A stretch of 64,000 nucleotides of DNA. Origin: Verrucomicrobiales bacterium. Lineage in GTDB: Bacteria > Verrucomicrobiota > Verrucomicrobiia > Limisphaerales > UBA9464. The notes under the pieces were generated by a model. The model had not been told where the DNA came from, did not search any database, and saw only the letters and a list, made by a program, of their open reading frames with translations. Shown one piece after another: positions 17,862 through 25,908 of this stretch (positions are counted from its first letter, which is position 1; each line of letters begins with the position of its first letter). The stretch is from the NCBI GenBank assembly GCA_027488845.1, contig JAIYBC010000060.1:186001-250000 (forward strand), written 5' to 3'. The position numbers and the translations under genes are program-made.

Positions 17862-19334
17862 TCAGGCGTTGTAGGTGCTGGAGCTGACGTTGCCGCCGCG
17901 TCCGGTCCAGTTGGTGTGGAAGAACTCGCCGCGGGGCTTGTCGACGCGCTCGTAGGTGTGGGCACCGAAGTAGTCGCGCTGCGCCTGGAGCAGGTTCGCC
18001 GGCAGCGAGGCAGAGCGGTACTGGTCGTAGAACGCCAGGGCGGTGCTGAACGCGGGGACCGGGATGCCCTTCTTGGCGGCCGAGGCCACGACATTGCGCC
18101 AGCCCTTCTGCGACTTCTTGATCTCGCCGCGGAAGTAGTCGTCGAGGAGCAGGTTGGCCAGCTTCGGGTTCTTGTCGTAGGCCTCCTTGATCTTGCCGAG
18201 GAAGCGGGAGCGGATGATGCAGCCGCCGCGCCACATGAGGGCGATGCCGCCGTAGTTCAGCTTCCACTTGTACTCCGCCGCCGCCGCCCGCATCAGCATG
18301 TAGCCCTGGGCGTAGCTGACGATCTTCGAGGCGTAGAGCGCGCTCATGATGTCGGCGATGAAAGCCTTCTTCGCCACGGGGTTCTTGGCCGCCGACAGGG
18401 CCGGACGGGGACCCTTGAGCTTGCGCGACGCCTTCACGCGCTCGTCCTTCATCGAGCTGACGCAGCGGCTGAACACCGCCTCGGCGATGAGCGTGACCGG
18501 CTGGGCGAGGTTCGCGGAGTCGATCACGGTCCACTTGCCCGTGCCCTTCTGGCCGGCGGTGTCGAGCACCTTGTCCACCAGCGGCGAACCGTCGGTGTCC
18601 TTGAAGGCGAGGATGTCGCGGGTGATCTCGATCAGGAAGCTGTCCAGCTCGCCCTGGTTCCACTCGGCGAAGACCTGGTGCATCTCGTCGGCCCCCATCC
18701 CGAGGCCGTTCTTCATGATGTTGTACGCCTCGCAGATGAGCTGCATGTCGCCGTACTCGATGCCGTTGTGGACCATCTTGACGTAGTGGCCCGAGCCGCC
18801 GTCGCCGACCCAGTCGCAGCACGGCACGCCGCCGTCCACCTTCGCGGAGACGCCCTGGAAGATGTCCTTCACGGCCTCCCAAGCCTTCACGGAGCCGCCC
18901 GGCATGATGCTCGGTCCACGGCGCGCGCCCTCCTCGCCGCCGGACACGCCGGTGCCGATGAAGAGCAGGCCCTTGGTCTCGCAGTACTTCACCCGGCGCT
19001 CGGTGTCGCCGTAGAGCGAGTTGCCGCCGTCGATGATGATGTCGCCCGGTTCCAGGTGCGGGATCAGCTGCTCGATGAAGTCGTCCACCGCCTGGCCGGC
19101 CTTCACCAGCATCATGACGCGGCGGGGCCGCTTCAGCTTGGAGACCATCTCCGCGATCGAGTGGGCGCCCTGGATGCGGGTGCCCTTCGCCTCGTTGGCG
19201 AGGAACTCGTCCACCTTCGCGGTGGTGCGGTTGTACGCCACGACGTTGAAGCCGTGGTCGTTCATGTTGAGGATCAGGTTCTGGCCCATGACCGCGAGAC
19301 CGATCAGGGCGATGTCACCATTGGGAGTGCTCAT
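17862..19334 (-). CDS. gnd: 6-phosphogluconate dehydrogenase, decarboxylating
   Basis: A 490-residue 6-phosphogluconate dehydrogenase, which yields ribulose 5-phosphate, CO2 and NADPH in the oxidative pentose phosphate pathway. It starts at ATG 19334 (MSTPNGDIALIGLAVMGQN). The nucleotide-binding GLAVMGQNLILNM, DGGNSLYGDTERR, the substrate motif VSGGEEGARRGPSIMPGG and the catalytic-Lys stretch HYVKMVHNGIEYGDMQLI are all present, as is the C-terminal FHTNWTGRGG. The length matches the long (dimeric) type. It is a monocistronic minus-strand gene ending at its own terminator; no zwf or pgl lies next to it. Confidence 0.97.
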   Translation of the reverse strand: MSTPNGDIALIGLAVMGQNLILNMNDHGFNVVAYNRTTAKVDEFLANEAKGTRIQGAHSIAEMVSKLKRPRRVMMLVKAGQAVDDFIEQLIPHLEPGDIIIDGGNSLYGDTERRVKYCETKGLLFIGTGVSGGEEGARRGPSIMPGGSVKAWEAVKDIFQGVSAKVDGGVPCCDWVGDGGSGHYVKMVHNGIEYGDMQLICEAYNIMKNGLGMGADEMHQVFAEWNQGELDSFLIEITRDILAFKDTDGSPLVDKVLDTAGQKGTGKWTVIDSANLAQPVTLIAEAVFSRCVSSMKDERVKASRKLKGPRPALSAAKNPVAKKAFIADIMSALYASKIVSYAQGYMLMRAAAAEYKWKLNYGGIALMWRGGCIIRSRFLGKIKEAYDKNPKLANLLLDDYFRGEIKKSQKGWRNVVASAAKKGIPVPAFSTALAFYDQYRSASLPANLLQAQRDYFGAHTYERVDKPRGEFFHTNWTGRGGNVSSSTYNA

Positions 19335-19420
19335 GTTCTGGTCGAAAACCGAGCCCACACCCTACCGGCGCCCCGGAATCGCGGGCGAGAGGGAATTTGG
19401 GAGCGGCGGAGGGGGTGTTG

Positions 19421-19500
19421 GCCACGGAGACACGGAGGGCACGGAGGGGGGATGGCCGTGGCTTGTTGTCCGTTGTCCGTGGCCCGTCGTTCGTTGCCGC
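19421..19500 (-). repeat. intergenic modular repeat, inverted partial copy
   Basis: Read on the minus strand this stretch carries the same two modules as the copies at 29637 and 34443: a (CAACGGA)n block and a CTCCGTG-rich block ending TCCGTGGCC. It lies between gnd and the GYF-domain gene, in opposite orientation to the other copies, and lacks the 8-mer arm. Confidence 0.6.
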
Positions 19501-19556
19501 GGTCGCGAGGCTTGCCCCGGCGGATTGTGTCGGCAGTGTCCCGCGGAGGCCCGGAC

Positions 19557-22025
19557 ATGAACTACCATCTCCATCATCAGGGACAGGATCTCGGCGTCCA
19601 TCCGGAGGAGGTCCTCCGCCAACGCCGAGACGTCGGCGAACTCCCCGGTGACGCCTTGGTCTGGCGCCCGGGCATGCCCTCATGGAGGCCCTTGGACGAA
19701 GCCCTGCCTCGCGTCGAGGCACCTCCCTCGTTCACCCCGGCCACGCCGCCGCCGCTCGCGGACAGCGCGGCTTCATCGCAGACCAGCCACGCCAACGCGA
19801 TTCCCTCCCGCACCCAGGGTCCGGCGTTCTGGATCACCGTGGCGGTCGCCATCGTGGTGGGGTTCATGGGAATGGTCTTCCTCGTCGTCGGCGCGGTGGC
19901 CACCAGCAAGGTCGGCCGCAACGCCAACGTCGGGGAGTCCGACCCGGCCGTGGCGGGTGAAGACGCTTCGGAGGACGAGGACGCCGAGGCCGTGGCCGCG
20001 CGGCCGATCGTGGTCTCCACCAACTCGGAGACCTTCCTGGACTTCGAACGTCGCACGGAGGACTTCCGTCGGCGTCACTACCTCGAGGCCTACCGCCGCC
20101 ACGCCGACCGCAAGGCGCCGGGATTCCAGGCCGGGGAGGATCTCATCGAGTCCTGGCTCCGCAGCAGTTTTGGAACCCGGACCTCGGAGGACGACTCGGC
20201 TTTCCTTGCGAAGACCGACCTCATCGCCCGCGACGCCTCGGTCCGGGATCCCATCGTCCTGCTGGTCACCGCGGTCCGCTGTCCGGAGCAGCATGAACGC
20301 ATCCGGCGATATCAGCGCGCGGTCGACGCCTTCCCGGGCACGGATTACGGACCGTATCCCAGGTTCTTCGCGGTGACGGACCTCGCCAAGGTCCTTCCCG
20401 CCGAGGATTCCCGGATCGAACCCCTGCTCGAGAAGGCGGTGGGGCTCTTCGGGGAAGTGCTCGGGCCGGACGGCATCCGGCCGGACGAACAGGAGCAACT
20501 CGGCGAGGTGCTGCTCCACGGTTGGGGCGACCGTCTTTTCCGTCGTCATGGAGAGCGCCTGAAGGACAAGGCCGCCGAGGCCGGCGACCCGTTCGCCTGG
20601 CTGGCCTTCCTGTTGGAGGGCGAATACCACATCCAGCAGGCGTGGAAGGCGCGGGGCGGCGGCTTCGCCGGCTCCGTGACCCGGAAGGGCTGGGAGGGCT
20701 TCAACGAACACTCGAAGCGGGCGGAGACCGCGTTGGAGGCCGCGTGGGACCTGAACCCGGAACGCCCCCAGGCCGCGGCGCGGATGGTGTACGTGAGCCT
20801 CGGACTCCACGGCATCGGCCGGATGCGCCTGTGGTTCGACCGGGCGCTGGAGGCGCGCATCGACTACCACGACGCGTGGACCCAGCTCCGTTGGGGCCTG
20901 CGTCCGCGTTGGCACGGAAGCGTGGACGCCCTGCTCACGTTGGGCCGCACGGCGGTCGCCACGGGACGCTTCGACACCGATGTGCCGCGGAAGCTCTTCG
21001 ACTGCATCGAGGACGCCGAGTCGGAGGCGAATCCGGCACCGGGACGACGCCTGTTGACCCGCGCGGACATCTGGGACGACCTGGAGAAGATGTACCGCGG
21101 CTACATCGCGAACCGGAAGGGCACCCCGGAGGAACGCGGCTGGCGCTCGGTCTTCGCGGTCATCGCGCGGCTGTCCGACCGGATGTCGGTGGCCCGGGAA
21201 CAGCTGGAGGCCGTGGACTGGAACCCGGAACCGACCCGGCTCCTGGGTTGGGACAAGGACCTTTCGCTGATGGTGCCCGAGGTCGCGGCGCTCACCGGAA
21301 CCGCAGGACGCGACGTCGCCCGCGCCGAACAGGAACGGAAGCGTGGGCATCCCGAGGAGGCGGTCGAACGCTTCACGGAGATCGCGGCACGCACCGACGT
21401 CGACGACCGGACCCGCGGGTACGCGCGGATCCTCGCGCGGATCGTGGCCTCGGAAGGACGGCTGGCCCGCGGCGAATGGATTCCCCTGATGCCGCAGACG
21501 GCCGACGACCCGGAGTGGGTCACCGCCCGCGGCGAGATCCGGAAGTGCGAACCCGGGATCCTCGAGGTGAAGTCCGGTCCGACCGGGCACCTGATCCACA
21601 GCCGGGTCCAGGTCGGGACGAACTTCGCCGTGCGGGGCGAGTGGGAATCCGTGAGCAGTTCGAACGGGGACATCCAGGCCGGGATCGTCTTCGGCATGAC
21701 GGACCTGAGCCGTTCCCGCTTCCTCGGTTTCCGGATGAAGAACACCCGTGACGAGGACCAGATCGCCTCGGTGGGCTACGGTTGGGGGCGGAGCCAGATC
21801 AAGGGACCGGCGCTGGTGTACACCGGGAAGACCAACCGCTTCGAACTCGAGTTCCGGAACGGCCTCGCGACGGTGAAGGTGAACGACATGATCATCTTCC
21901 ACGACAACCCGGTGCCGCGGTTGCCGCCGTTCGAGGCCGGCGAGTTCCGGCTCGGGATCGGCGCCTTCAACGACATCAACGAGACGGTGATCCGCTACCG
22001 CAACGTCGAGGTCCGCCGGCTTTGA
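19557..22025 (+). CDS. GYF-domain membrane protein with large extracytoplasmic region
   Basis: An 822-residue protein starting at ATG 19557; the frame is open far upstream but that part is antisense to gnd. Residues ~1-50 are a GYF_2-type domain (MNYHLHHQGQDLGVHPEE... LVWRPGMPSWRPL), common at the N-terminus of verrucomicrobial membrane proteins and thought to bind Pro-rich peptides. A Pro/Thr/Ser-rich linker leads to one transmembrane helix (~89-112), then an acidic linker. The remaining ~690 residues are helical, TPR-like in places (LEAAWDLNPERPQAAARMVY), and end in a beta-rich domain (~640-822) resembling LamG/3-keto-disaccharide hydrolase folds (FELEFRNGLATVKVND). I cannot assign a function. 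Confidence 0.75.
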   Translation: MNYHLHHQGQDLGVHPEEVLRQRRDVGELPGDALVWRPGMPSWRPLDEALPRVEAPPSFTPATPPPLADSAASSQTSHANAIPSRTQGPAFWITVAVAIVVGFMGMVFLVVGAVATSKVGRNANVGESDPAVAGEDASEDEDAEAVAARPIVVSTNSETFLDFERRTEDFRRRHYLEAYRRHADRKAPGFQAGEDLIESWLRSSFGTRTSEDDSAFLAKTDLIARDASVRDPIVLLVTAVRCPEQHERIRRYQRAVDAFPGTDYGPYPRFFAVTDLAKVLPAEDSRIEPLLEKAVGLFGEVLGPDGIRPDEQEQLGEVLLHGWGDRLFRRHGERLKDKAAEAGDPFAWLAFLLEGEYHIQQAWKARGGGFAGSVTRKGWEGFNEHSKRAETALEAAWDLNPERPQAAARMVYVSLGLHGIGRMRLWFDRALEARIDYHDAWTQLRWGLRPRWHGSVDALLTLGRTAVATGRFDTDVPRKLFDCIEDAESEANPAPGRRLLTRADIWDDLEKMYRGYIANRKGTPEERGWRSVFAVIARLSDRMSVAREQLEAVDWNPEPTRLLGWDKDLSLMVPEVAALTGTAGRDVARAEQERKRGHPEEAVERFTEIAARTDVDDRTRGYARILARIVASEGRLARGEWIPLMPQTADDPEWVTARGEIRKCEPGILEVKSGPTGHLIHSRVQVGTNFAVRGEWESVSSSNGDIQAGIVFGMTDLSRSRFLGFRMKNTRDEDQIASVGYGWGRSQIKGPALVYTGKTNRFELEFRNGLATVKVNDMIIFHDNPVPRLPPFEAGEFRLGIGAFNDINETVIRYRNVEVRRL

Positions 22026-22049
22026 GCGGAAGGCAGCTGGCGCCCACCG

Positions 22050-22078
22050 TTGTCGGGTACGGGGAAGCCGGCTACGCT
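22050..22078 (+). promoter_or_regulatory. promoter of the DUF433/DUF5615 pair, leaderless
   Basis: TTGTCG (22050-22055) and TACGCT (22073-22078) are spaced by exactly 17 bases. The DUF433 ATG begins at 22085, about seven bases after the -10 box, where transcription itself should start, so the mRNA would have essentially no leader. Confidence 0.6.
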
Positions 22079-22084
22079 GACTTC

Positions 22085-22333
22085 ATGGGCTTCGACTACC
22101 ACTCCGCCTTCGAACGCCGCACCGACGTGTGCGGCGGGGCGCTGGTGCTGAAGGGCACTCGTGTGCCGGTTCGCACCGTATTGGCCAGCCTGGCCGAAGG
22201 CGCCTCCGAGGCGGAGCTACGGGCCGACTTCCCGACGGTCTCTGCCGACGGTCTCCGCGCAGTGATCGCCTTCGCCGCCACCTCAGCCTCGGAAGACCTG
22301 CCGCTGCCACCGGTGCCCGCCGTTGTGGCGTGA
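22085..22333 (+). CDS. DUF433 antitoxin-like protein
   Basis: An 82-residue DUF433 protein. The family's pattern is clear: a CGGALVLKGTRVPVRTVLASL segment, then GASEAELRADFPTVSADGLRAVIAFAA, a winged-helix-like DNA-binding fold. DUF433 proteins are typically antitoxins paired with a DUF5615 PIN-like nuclease. The start is ATG 22085, immediately behind a promoter. Its stop overlaps the GTG start of the toxin (GTGA at 22330-22333), so the pair is translationally coupled. It probably neutralises the toxin and represses the operon. Confidence 0.85.
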   Translation: MGFDYHSAFERRTDVCGGALVLKGTRVPVRTVLASLAEGASEAELRADFPTVSADGLRAVIAFAATSASEDLPLPPVPAVVA

Positions 22334-22695
22334 AGATCAAGGTCGACGAGAACCTTCCCGAGTCCCTCGTGGAGGAATTGTCCCGCTTCGGCCACGATGT
22401 GGACAGCGTCCGCGAGGAAGGCCTCACTGGCCGGAGTGACGACGAAGTATGGAAGGGTGCCCAAATGGCGAATCGGTTCTTCGTCACCCAGGATCTGGAC
22501 TTCTCCGATCCGGACCGTTTCTCGCCAGGCTCCCATCATGGAATCCTCTTGGTGCGACTGCCCTACGCGGGACGTTCCGCCTTGGTCCAGAGGATCCAAG
22601 CTGCCTTCGAAACCGAGGGAGCGGAGTCTTGGAACGGCTGTTTCGTGGTCCTGAGTGATCACAAGATCCGGGTGTTGCGGGCCAAGGGAACCTGA
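22330..22695 (+). CDS. DUF5615 PIN-like toxin
   Basis: A 121-residue DUF5615 (Mut7-C/PIN-like) protein starting at GTG 22330 (VKIKVDENLPESLVEEL). The family hallmarks are the N-terminal DENLP with its acidic metal ligand, GHDVDSVREEGL, SDDEVW, and FFVTQDLDFSD with two more acidic residues of the presumed nuclease site, then HHGILLVRLP. Partnered with the overlapping DUF433 gene it forms a type II toxin-antitoxin module, most likely an RNase. The active-site acids are all present, so the toxin looks intact. Confidence 0.87.
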   Translation: MKIKVDENLPESLVEELSRFGHDVDSVREEGLTGRSDDEVWKGAQMANRFFVTQDLDFSDPDRFSPGSHHGILLVRLPYAGRSALVQRIQAAFETEGAESWNGCFVVLSDHKIRVLRAKGT

Positions 22696-23158
22696 ACCGC
22701 ACAATCCATGCGGAACTGGAGGGCTTCAACGCTGGAACACCAAGACGCGAAGGCGCCACGATTCCGTTGGAGCGGAGATTCACCTCACGCCAACGCGCCA
22801 AGTCTCCAATGAGGGCTGGAACCTCCCGGAAGCTCCCTCTTGGCACCCTTGGCACCCTTTGTTGTGAACTTCGGCTCGGCAACTCCAAGGGTCGGGAATT
22901 TGGGCCTTTCGCGGATCCGTGGAGGTCCGTGCCAATCCGTGTCTCCCGTAAAGCGCGAGCGGACTCGCGCACTCCACGACGCTCGCGCGACCGGCACGGG
23001 CGCGGGTTGGTGACGGTTGAGGTCCGTGGACAACACCATTCCACTGCCCGGTCCGGTCGCTTGCCCCCGGGCGGTCCCCTGCTAACCTGAGCGGACTTTC
23101 CGGGATCCGGACTTTCGGACTGCCCGGGGAACACACAGCACGACTCACGACAAACCCT
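22696..23158. other. intergenic region with degenerate repeat modules
   Basis: These 463 bases hold no gene I can support. Between 22734 and 22960 they contain degenerate dispersed-repeat text: CACCAAGACGCGAAGGCGCC (22738-22757), a CTTGGCACCCTTGGCACCC doublet, and a CCGTGGAGGTCCGTGCC...CCGTGTCTCC block. These are related to the modules at 19421, 29637 and 34443. The final 100 bases contain the candidate superoxide dismutase promoter. Confidence 0.5.
23061..23088 (+). promoter_or_regulatory. candidate superoxide dismutase promoter
   Basis: TTGCCC (23061-23066) and TAACCT (23083-23088) are spaced by 16 bases, giving a leader of about 63 bases. Found by eye only. Confidence 0.38.
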
Positions 23159-23782
23159 ATGGCTCACGAACTCGCCCCCCTGCCCTACGCGAAGGACGCC
23201 CTCGAACCCCACATCGACGCCCTCACGATGGAGATCCACCACGGCCGCCACCACAAGGCCTACGTGGACAACCTCAACAAGGCCATCGCCGGCACCCCGC
23301 TCGAAGGGAAGTCCATCGAGGCGCTGATCGCCGACATCCCGGGCGTGCCCGAGAACATCCGCGGACCGGTCCGCAACAACGGCGGCGGCCATTGGAACCA
23401 CACCTTCTTCTGGAACATCCTCGCCCCCGGCAAAGGTGGCACGCCCACCGGCGATCTCGCCGCGGCCATCAACGCCGCGTTCGGCTCGTTCGCCGAATTC
23501 CAGGCCAAGTTCGAGGCGGCCGGCGTCGGCCGGTTCGGATCCGGATGGGCCTGGCTCGTGGTCAACGGCGGCAAGCTGGAGGTCGTCTCCACCGCCAACC
23601 AGGACAACCCGCTCATGGGCAAGGCCGTCTCCGGCACCGAAGGCAAGCCCCTGCTCGGCGTCGACGTCTGGGAGCACGCCTACTACCTCAAGTACCAGAA
23701 CCTCCGCGCCGGCTACCTGAAGGCGATCTGGAACCTGGTCGACTGGGACAAGGTCGCCGCGCTCTACGCCGCCGCGAAGTAA
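23159..23782 (+). CDS. superoxide dismutase, manganese-type
   Basis: A 207-residue Fe/Mn superoxide dismutase. Metal ligands are visible: His27 in [12 protein letters not shown], a His (~81) in [10 protein letters not shown], and Asp/His in [17 protein letters not shown] Gln in the TANQDNPL segment, where iron enzymes usually carry a different residue pattern, points to manganese, though specificity cannot be settled from sequence. There is no signal peptide, so it is cytoplasmic. It is monocistronic, with a candidate promoter 71 bases upstream and a strong terminator 19 bases downstream. Confidence 0.95.
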   Translation: MAHELAPLPYAKDALEPHIDALTMEIHHGRHHKAYVDNLNKAIAGTPLEGKSIEALIADIPGVPENIRGPVRNNGGGHWNHTFFWNILAPGKGGTPTGDLAAAINAAFGSFAEFQAKFEAAGVGRFGSGWAWLVVNGGKLEVVSTANQDNPLMGKAVSGTEGKPLLGVDVWEHAYYLKYQNLRAGYLKAIWNLVDWDKVAALYAAAK

Positions 23783-23800
23783 CCCTTCCGCCCCGACTCG

Positions 23801-23830
23801 AAAGGCCGCGCCCCCAAGGCGCGGCCTTTT
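23801..23830 (+). terminator. Rho-independent terminator of the dismutase gene
   Basis: AAAGGCCGCGCC and GGCGCGGCCTTT form a perfect 12-bp stem with a five-base loop and a run of T on the plus strand (A-run on the 5' side), so it may act on both strands. Confidence 0.88.
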
Positions 23831-23891
23831 CCATTCCGAAACCCCGTTTCCTCCTTCACCCCTTCCGCTGACCTGCTCCCCTGTCACTTGT

Positions 23892-24101
23892 TTGGTGAAA
23901 GGTTGGAGGGTTGAAAGGTTGGAGGGTTGAAAGGTTGAAAGGTTGGAGGGTTGAAAGGTTGAAAGGTTGAAAGGTTGAAAGGTTGAATCGTTGAATCGTT
24001 GAATCGTTGAGTCATTGCGTCCTTCAGTCCGTTCAACCCCTTTAACCCTTTAACCCTTTAACCCTTTAACCCTTTAACCATTCAGCCCTTCAACCCTTCA
24101 T
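23892..24101. repeat. imperfect inverted array of 8-base repeats
   Basis: From 23892 to about 24012 the unit GGTTGAAA (variants GGTTGGAG, CGTTGAAT) is repeated about 15 times in tandem. After a short spacer the opposite-sense unit CCCTTTAA/CCCTTCAA runs from 24028 to 24101. The arms are partly complementary and could fold into a long imperfect hairpin. The array fills the space between convergent genes and runs into the symporter stop codon (24098-24100). It looks like CRISPR or telomere repeats at first sight but has neither spacers nor the right unit. Confidence 0.85.
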
Positions 24102-25069
24102 CGCCTCACCCCCCTCCCCCAGCGGTCGGCGAGGATGCCGCAGACGATGAGCTGGAGCGGGTGGTAGAGCAGGATCGGCAGCAGGATCAGGCCGAGACCG
24201 GGATGGGTTCCGAACAGGATCTTCGCCATCGGCACACCTGAGGCGAGGGTCTTCTGCGGGGCGCAGAAGGCGGCGGCGATGCGGTCGGCGGGATCGAGCC
24301 GGAGCAGTCGGGAAAGGGCCTCCACCGCGGCCATGGCGATCACGAAGACGAGCAGCACCCCGGCGGCCGCGAGCAGGGTGACGCCGGCGCCGTGCTGGGA
24401 CCACAGGCGGGACTTCACCGAGTTGCAGAACGCGGCGAAGACGATGAACAGGATGATGCCGCTGGCGATGTTCCCGAGCGGCTTCTTGCGGGCGTCGGCA
24501 AACTTCGCGAACGGCAGGCGGAGGAGCTGTCCGACGGCGAGCGGCAGGAGGAGAAGCAGGACGATCTCGAGGATGACCGGTCCGAGCGGTTGTCGGCTGC
24601 CGCCCTTCTCCATGAGCCAGGTGATCCAGAGGGGCGTGATGAACACGCCGAGGACGTTGGAAAGCACCGCGTTGAAGATGGCGCCGACCGTGTTGCCGCC
24701 GGCGAGACCGGTGAGCACGACAGAGGTGGAGACGGTGGACGGCAGGACGCAAAGATAGAGGAAGCCGAGGGCGAGGTCGGGCGGAAGGAAGCGTCCGAGG
24801 GCCTTGTCGAGGAGGATGCCGATCAGCGGGAACAGGCCGAACGTGAAGGACTGCACCAGCAGGTGCAGGCGCCATTGGGAGACGCCCTTGCGCAGGGCGG
24901 CCGAGGGCAGGGTGAGGCCCTGGAGGAGGAAGATCAGTGCGACCCCGGCCTTGGTGGTGACCTGGGATTGGAGCCATCCGCCGGAGGCGCCGGCCTCGGG
25001 GACAAGGAAGGCGAGGACGACGGCGAGAGGCAGGGACAGGACGAACCAGTTGCGTGCGAGGAAGGCCAT
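24098..25069 (-). CDS. bile acid:Na+ symporter family transporter (SBF-like)
   Basis: A 323-residue membrane protein of the bile acid:sodium symporter superfamily, nearest in layout to the SBF-like/YfeH group. The start was placed at ATG 25069 (MAFLARNWFVLSLPLAVVLA), the beginning of the first membrane helix. About ten hydrophobic segments can be counted. Characteristic features are the YLCVLPSTVSTSVVLTGLAGGN segment in the middle, with its proline-kinked helix, and the FCAPQKTLASGVPMAKILF motif near the end. Substrates of this subgroup are not established; small organic anions are likely. It follows the PEP-CTERM gene on the same strand. Confidence 0.88.
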   Translation of the reverse strand: MAFLARNWFVLSLPLAVVLAFLVPEAGASGGWLQSQVTTKAGVALIFLLQGLTLPSAALRKGVSQWRLHLLVQSFTFGLFPLIGILLDKALGRFLPPDLALGFLYLCVLPSTVSTSVVLTGLAGGNTVGAIFNAVLSNVLGVFITPLWITWLMEKGGSRQPLGPVILEIVLLLLLPLAVGQLLRLPFAKFADARKKPLGNIASGIILFIVFAAFCNSVKSRLWSQHGAGVTLLAAAGVLLVFVIAMAAVEALSRLLRLDPADRIAAAFCAPQKTLASGVPMAKILFGTHPGLGLILLPILLYHPLQLIVCGILADRWGRGVRR

Positions 25070-25124
25070 GGCGGCTTGGGTTTGGCCTCCGGGAGGGATG
25101 CCGCCGCGAATGGGCCCCAGCGCC

Positions 25125-25145
25125 CCGGTGCTTGGCAAGCGCCGG
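25125..25145 (-). terminator. weak hairpin between PEP-CTERM and symporter genes
   Basis: CCGG-GCTT/AAGC-CCGG arms with one mismatch and a three-base loop form a small hairpin 27 bases after the PEP-CTERM stop. There is no T-run. Confidence 0.3.
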
Positions 25146-25171
25146 GTGGAGGCAAGTCGAGATGCGCCGGA

Positions 25172-25840
25172 TCAGCGGGCGGCGCGGCGACGGCGCAGGA
25201 AGACGACACCCGCGAGGCCGAGACCGGAAAGCAAGGCATACTCGGCGGGCTCGGGAACAGCCGTGGCCTCGATGGAAAGCAGATTGGGATCTCCGGATGA
25301 GACGGTCCAAGGAGCCACGCCCGCGCTGTAGCTTTGCGCGTAGTTTCCGTTCAGCGCCCAGCCTCCATCGGACGCGAACGTGCCAGAGCTCGCGAAGTTC
25401 CAGTGGTAGGTGCTGATTCCGGCGGTAACCCTCGCAACAACCCAGTAGCTGGTCGAAGGGTTCAACGACACGCCCGATGCGTCATACCGGTAGACACCGG
25501 TATCTGAAGGGTTGGAGGTCCCAGAGAGGACGGCCCTCACAGTACCCGGGGCGGTTCCGTCGTGGTTGTAGATTGAAAGGGTGAAATTGCCGTTGGCGAC
25601 GGTGGTTCCGGGGACGTTTCGGATCGATATCCGGACATTCTCCAGTACATAGCCTCCCAAATTGGGGCCTGTAGTGAACTGGACAGCGTGGCTGACCTCG
25701 GCGGATTCCGGACCGGAAACAAGGTCGTAGTCGTTTGACGTTTGACCCAGGTTGCTCAGGACGACCGCGGCCCGGCCGGTTCCAGCGGCGGCGAACAGGC
25801 CGAGGACTGCGGAAAGGACTGCGGAGTATTGCGACTTCAT
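25172..25840 (-). CDS. PEP-CTERM surface protein
   Basis: A 222-residue exported protein with a signal peptide (MKSQYSAVLSAVLGLFAAAG, cleaved after GRAA) and a canonical PEP-CTERM tail: VPEPAEYALLSGLGLAGVVF followed by an Arg cluster. In family terms this is an exosortase recognition signal, so the protein is processed and probably placed at the cell surface or in extracellular matrix. The body is a beta-rich domain (~30-195) of the 'choice-of-anchor' type (ANGNFTLSIYNHDGTAPGTV) with no catalytic features. No exosortase gene is in the window. Start chosen because the signal peptide begins there. Confidence 0.88.
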   Translation of the reverse strand: MKSQYSAVLSAVLGLFAAAGTGRAAVVLSNLGQTSNDYDLVSGPESAEVSHAVQFTTGPNLGGYVLENVRISIRNVPGTTVANGNFTLSIYNHDGTAPGTVRAVLSGTSNPSDTGVYRYDASGVSLNPSTSYWVVARVTAGISTYHWNFASSGTFASDGGWALNGNYAQSYSAGVAPWTVSSGDPNLLSIEATAVPEPAEYALLSGLGLAGVVFLRRRRAAR

Positions 25841-25908
25841 GGTGTGCCGAGATGGGATAGGGAGGTTCGGTGGACCTTCCCCGGGGATCCCATCGGCACA
25901 TCGCCCCA

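Noticed and set aside
17799-19556. Long N-terminal extension of the GYF-domain protein
   Set aside because: It is antisense to gnd over most of its length and has a composition unlike the downstream protein; the GYF domain begins exactly at ATG 19557.
23892-24101. Possible CRISPR array or telomere-like repeat
   Set aside because: The units are 8 bases, contiguous and without unique spacers; the TTAACCC look is only part of a drifting 8-mer, and the array is internal between two ordinary genes.
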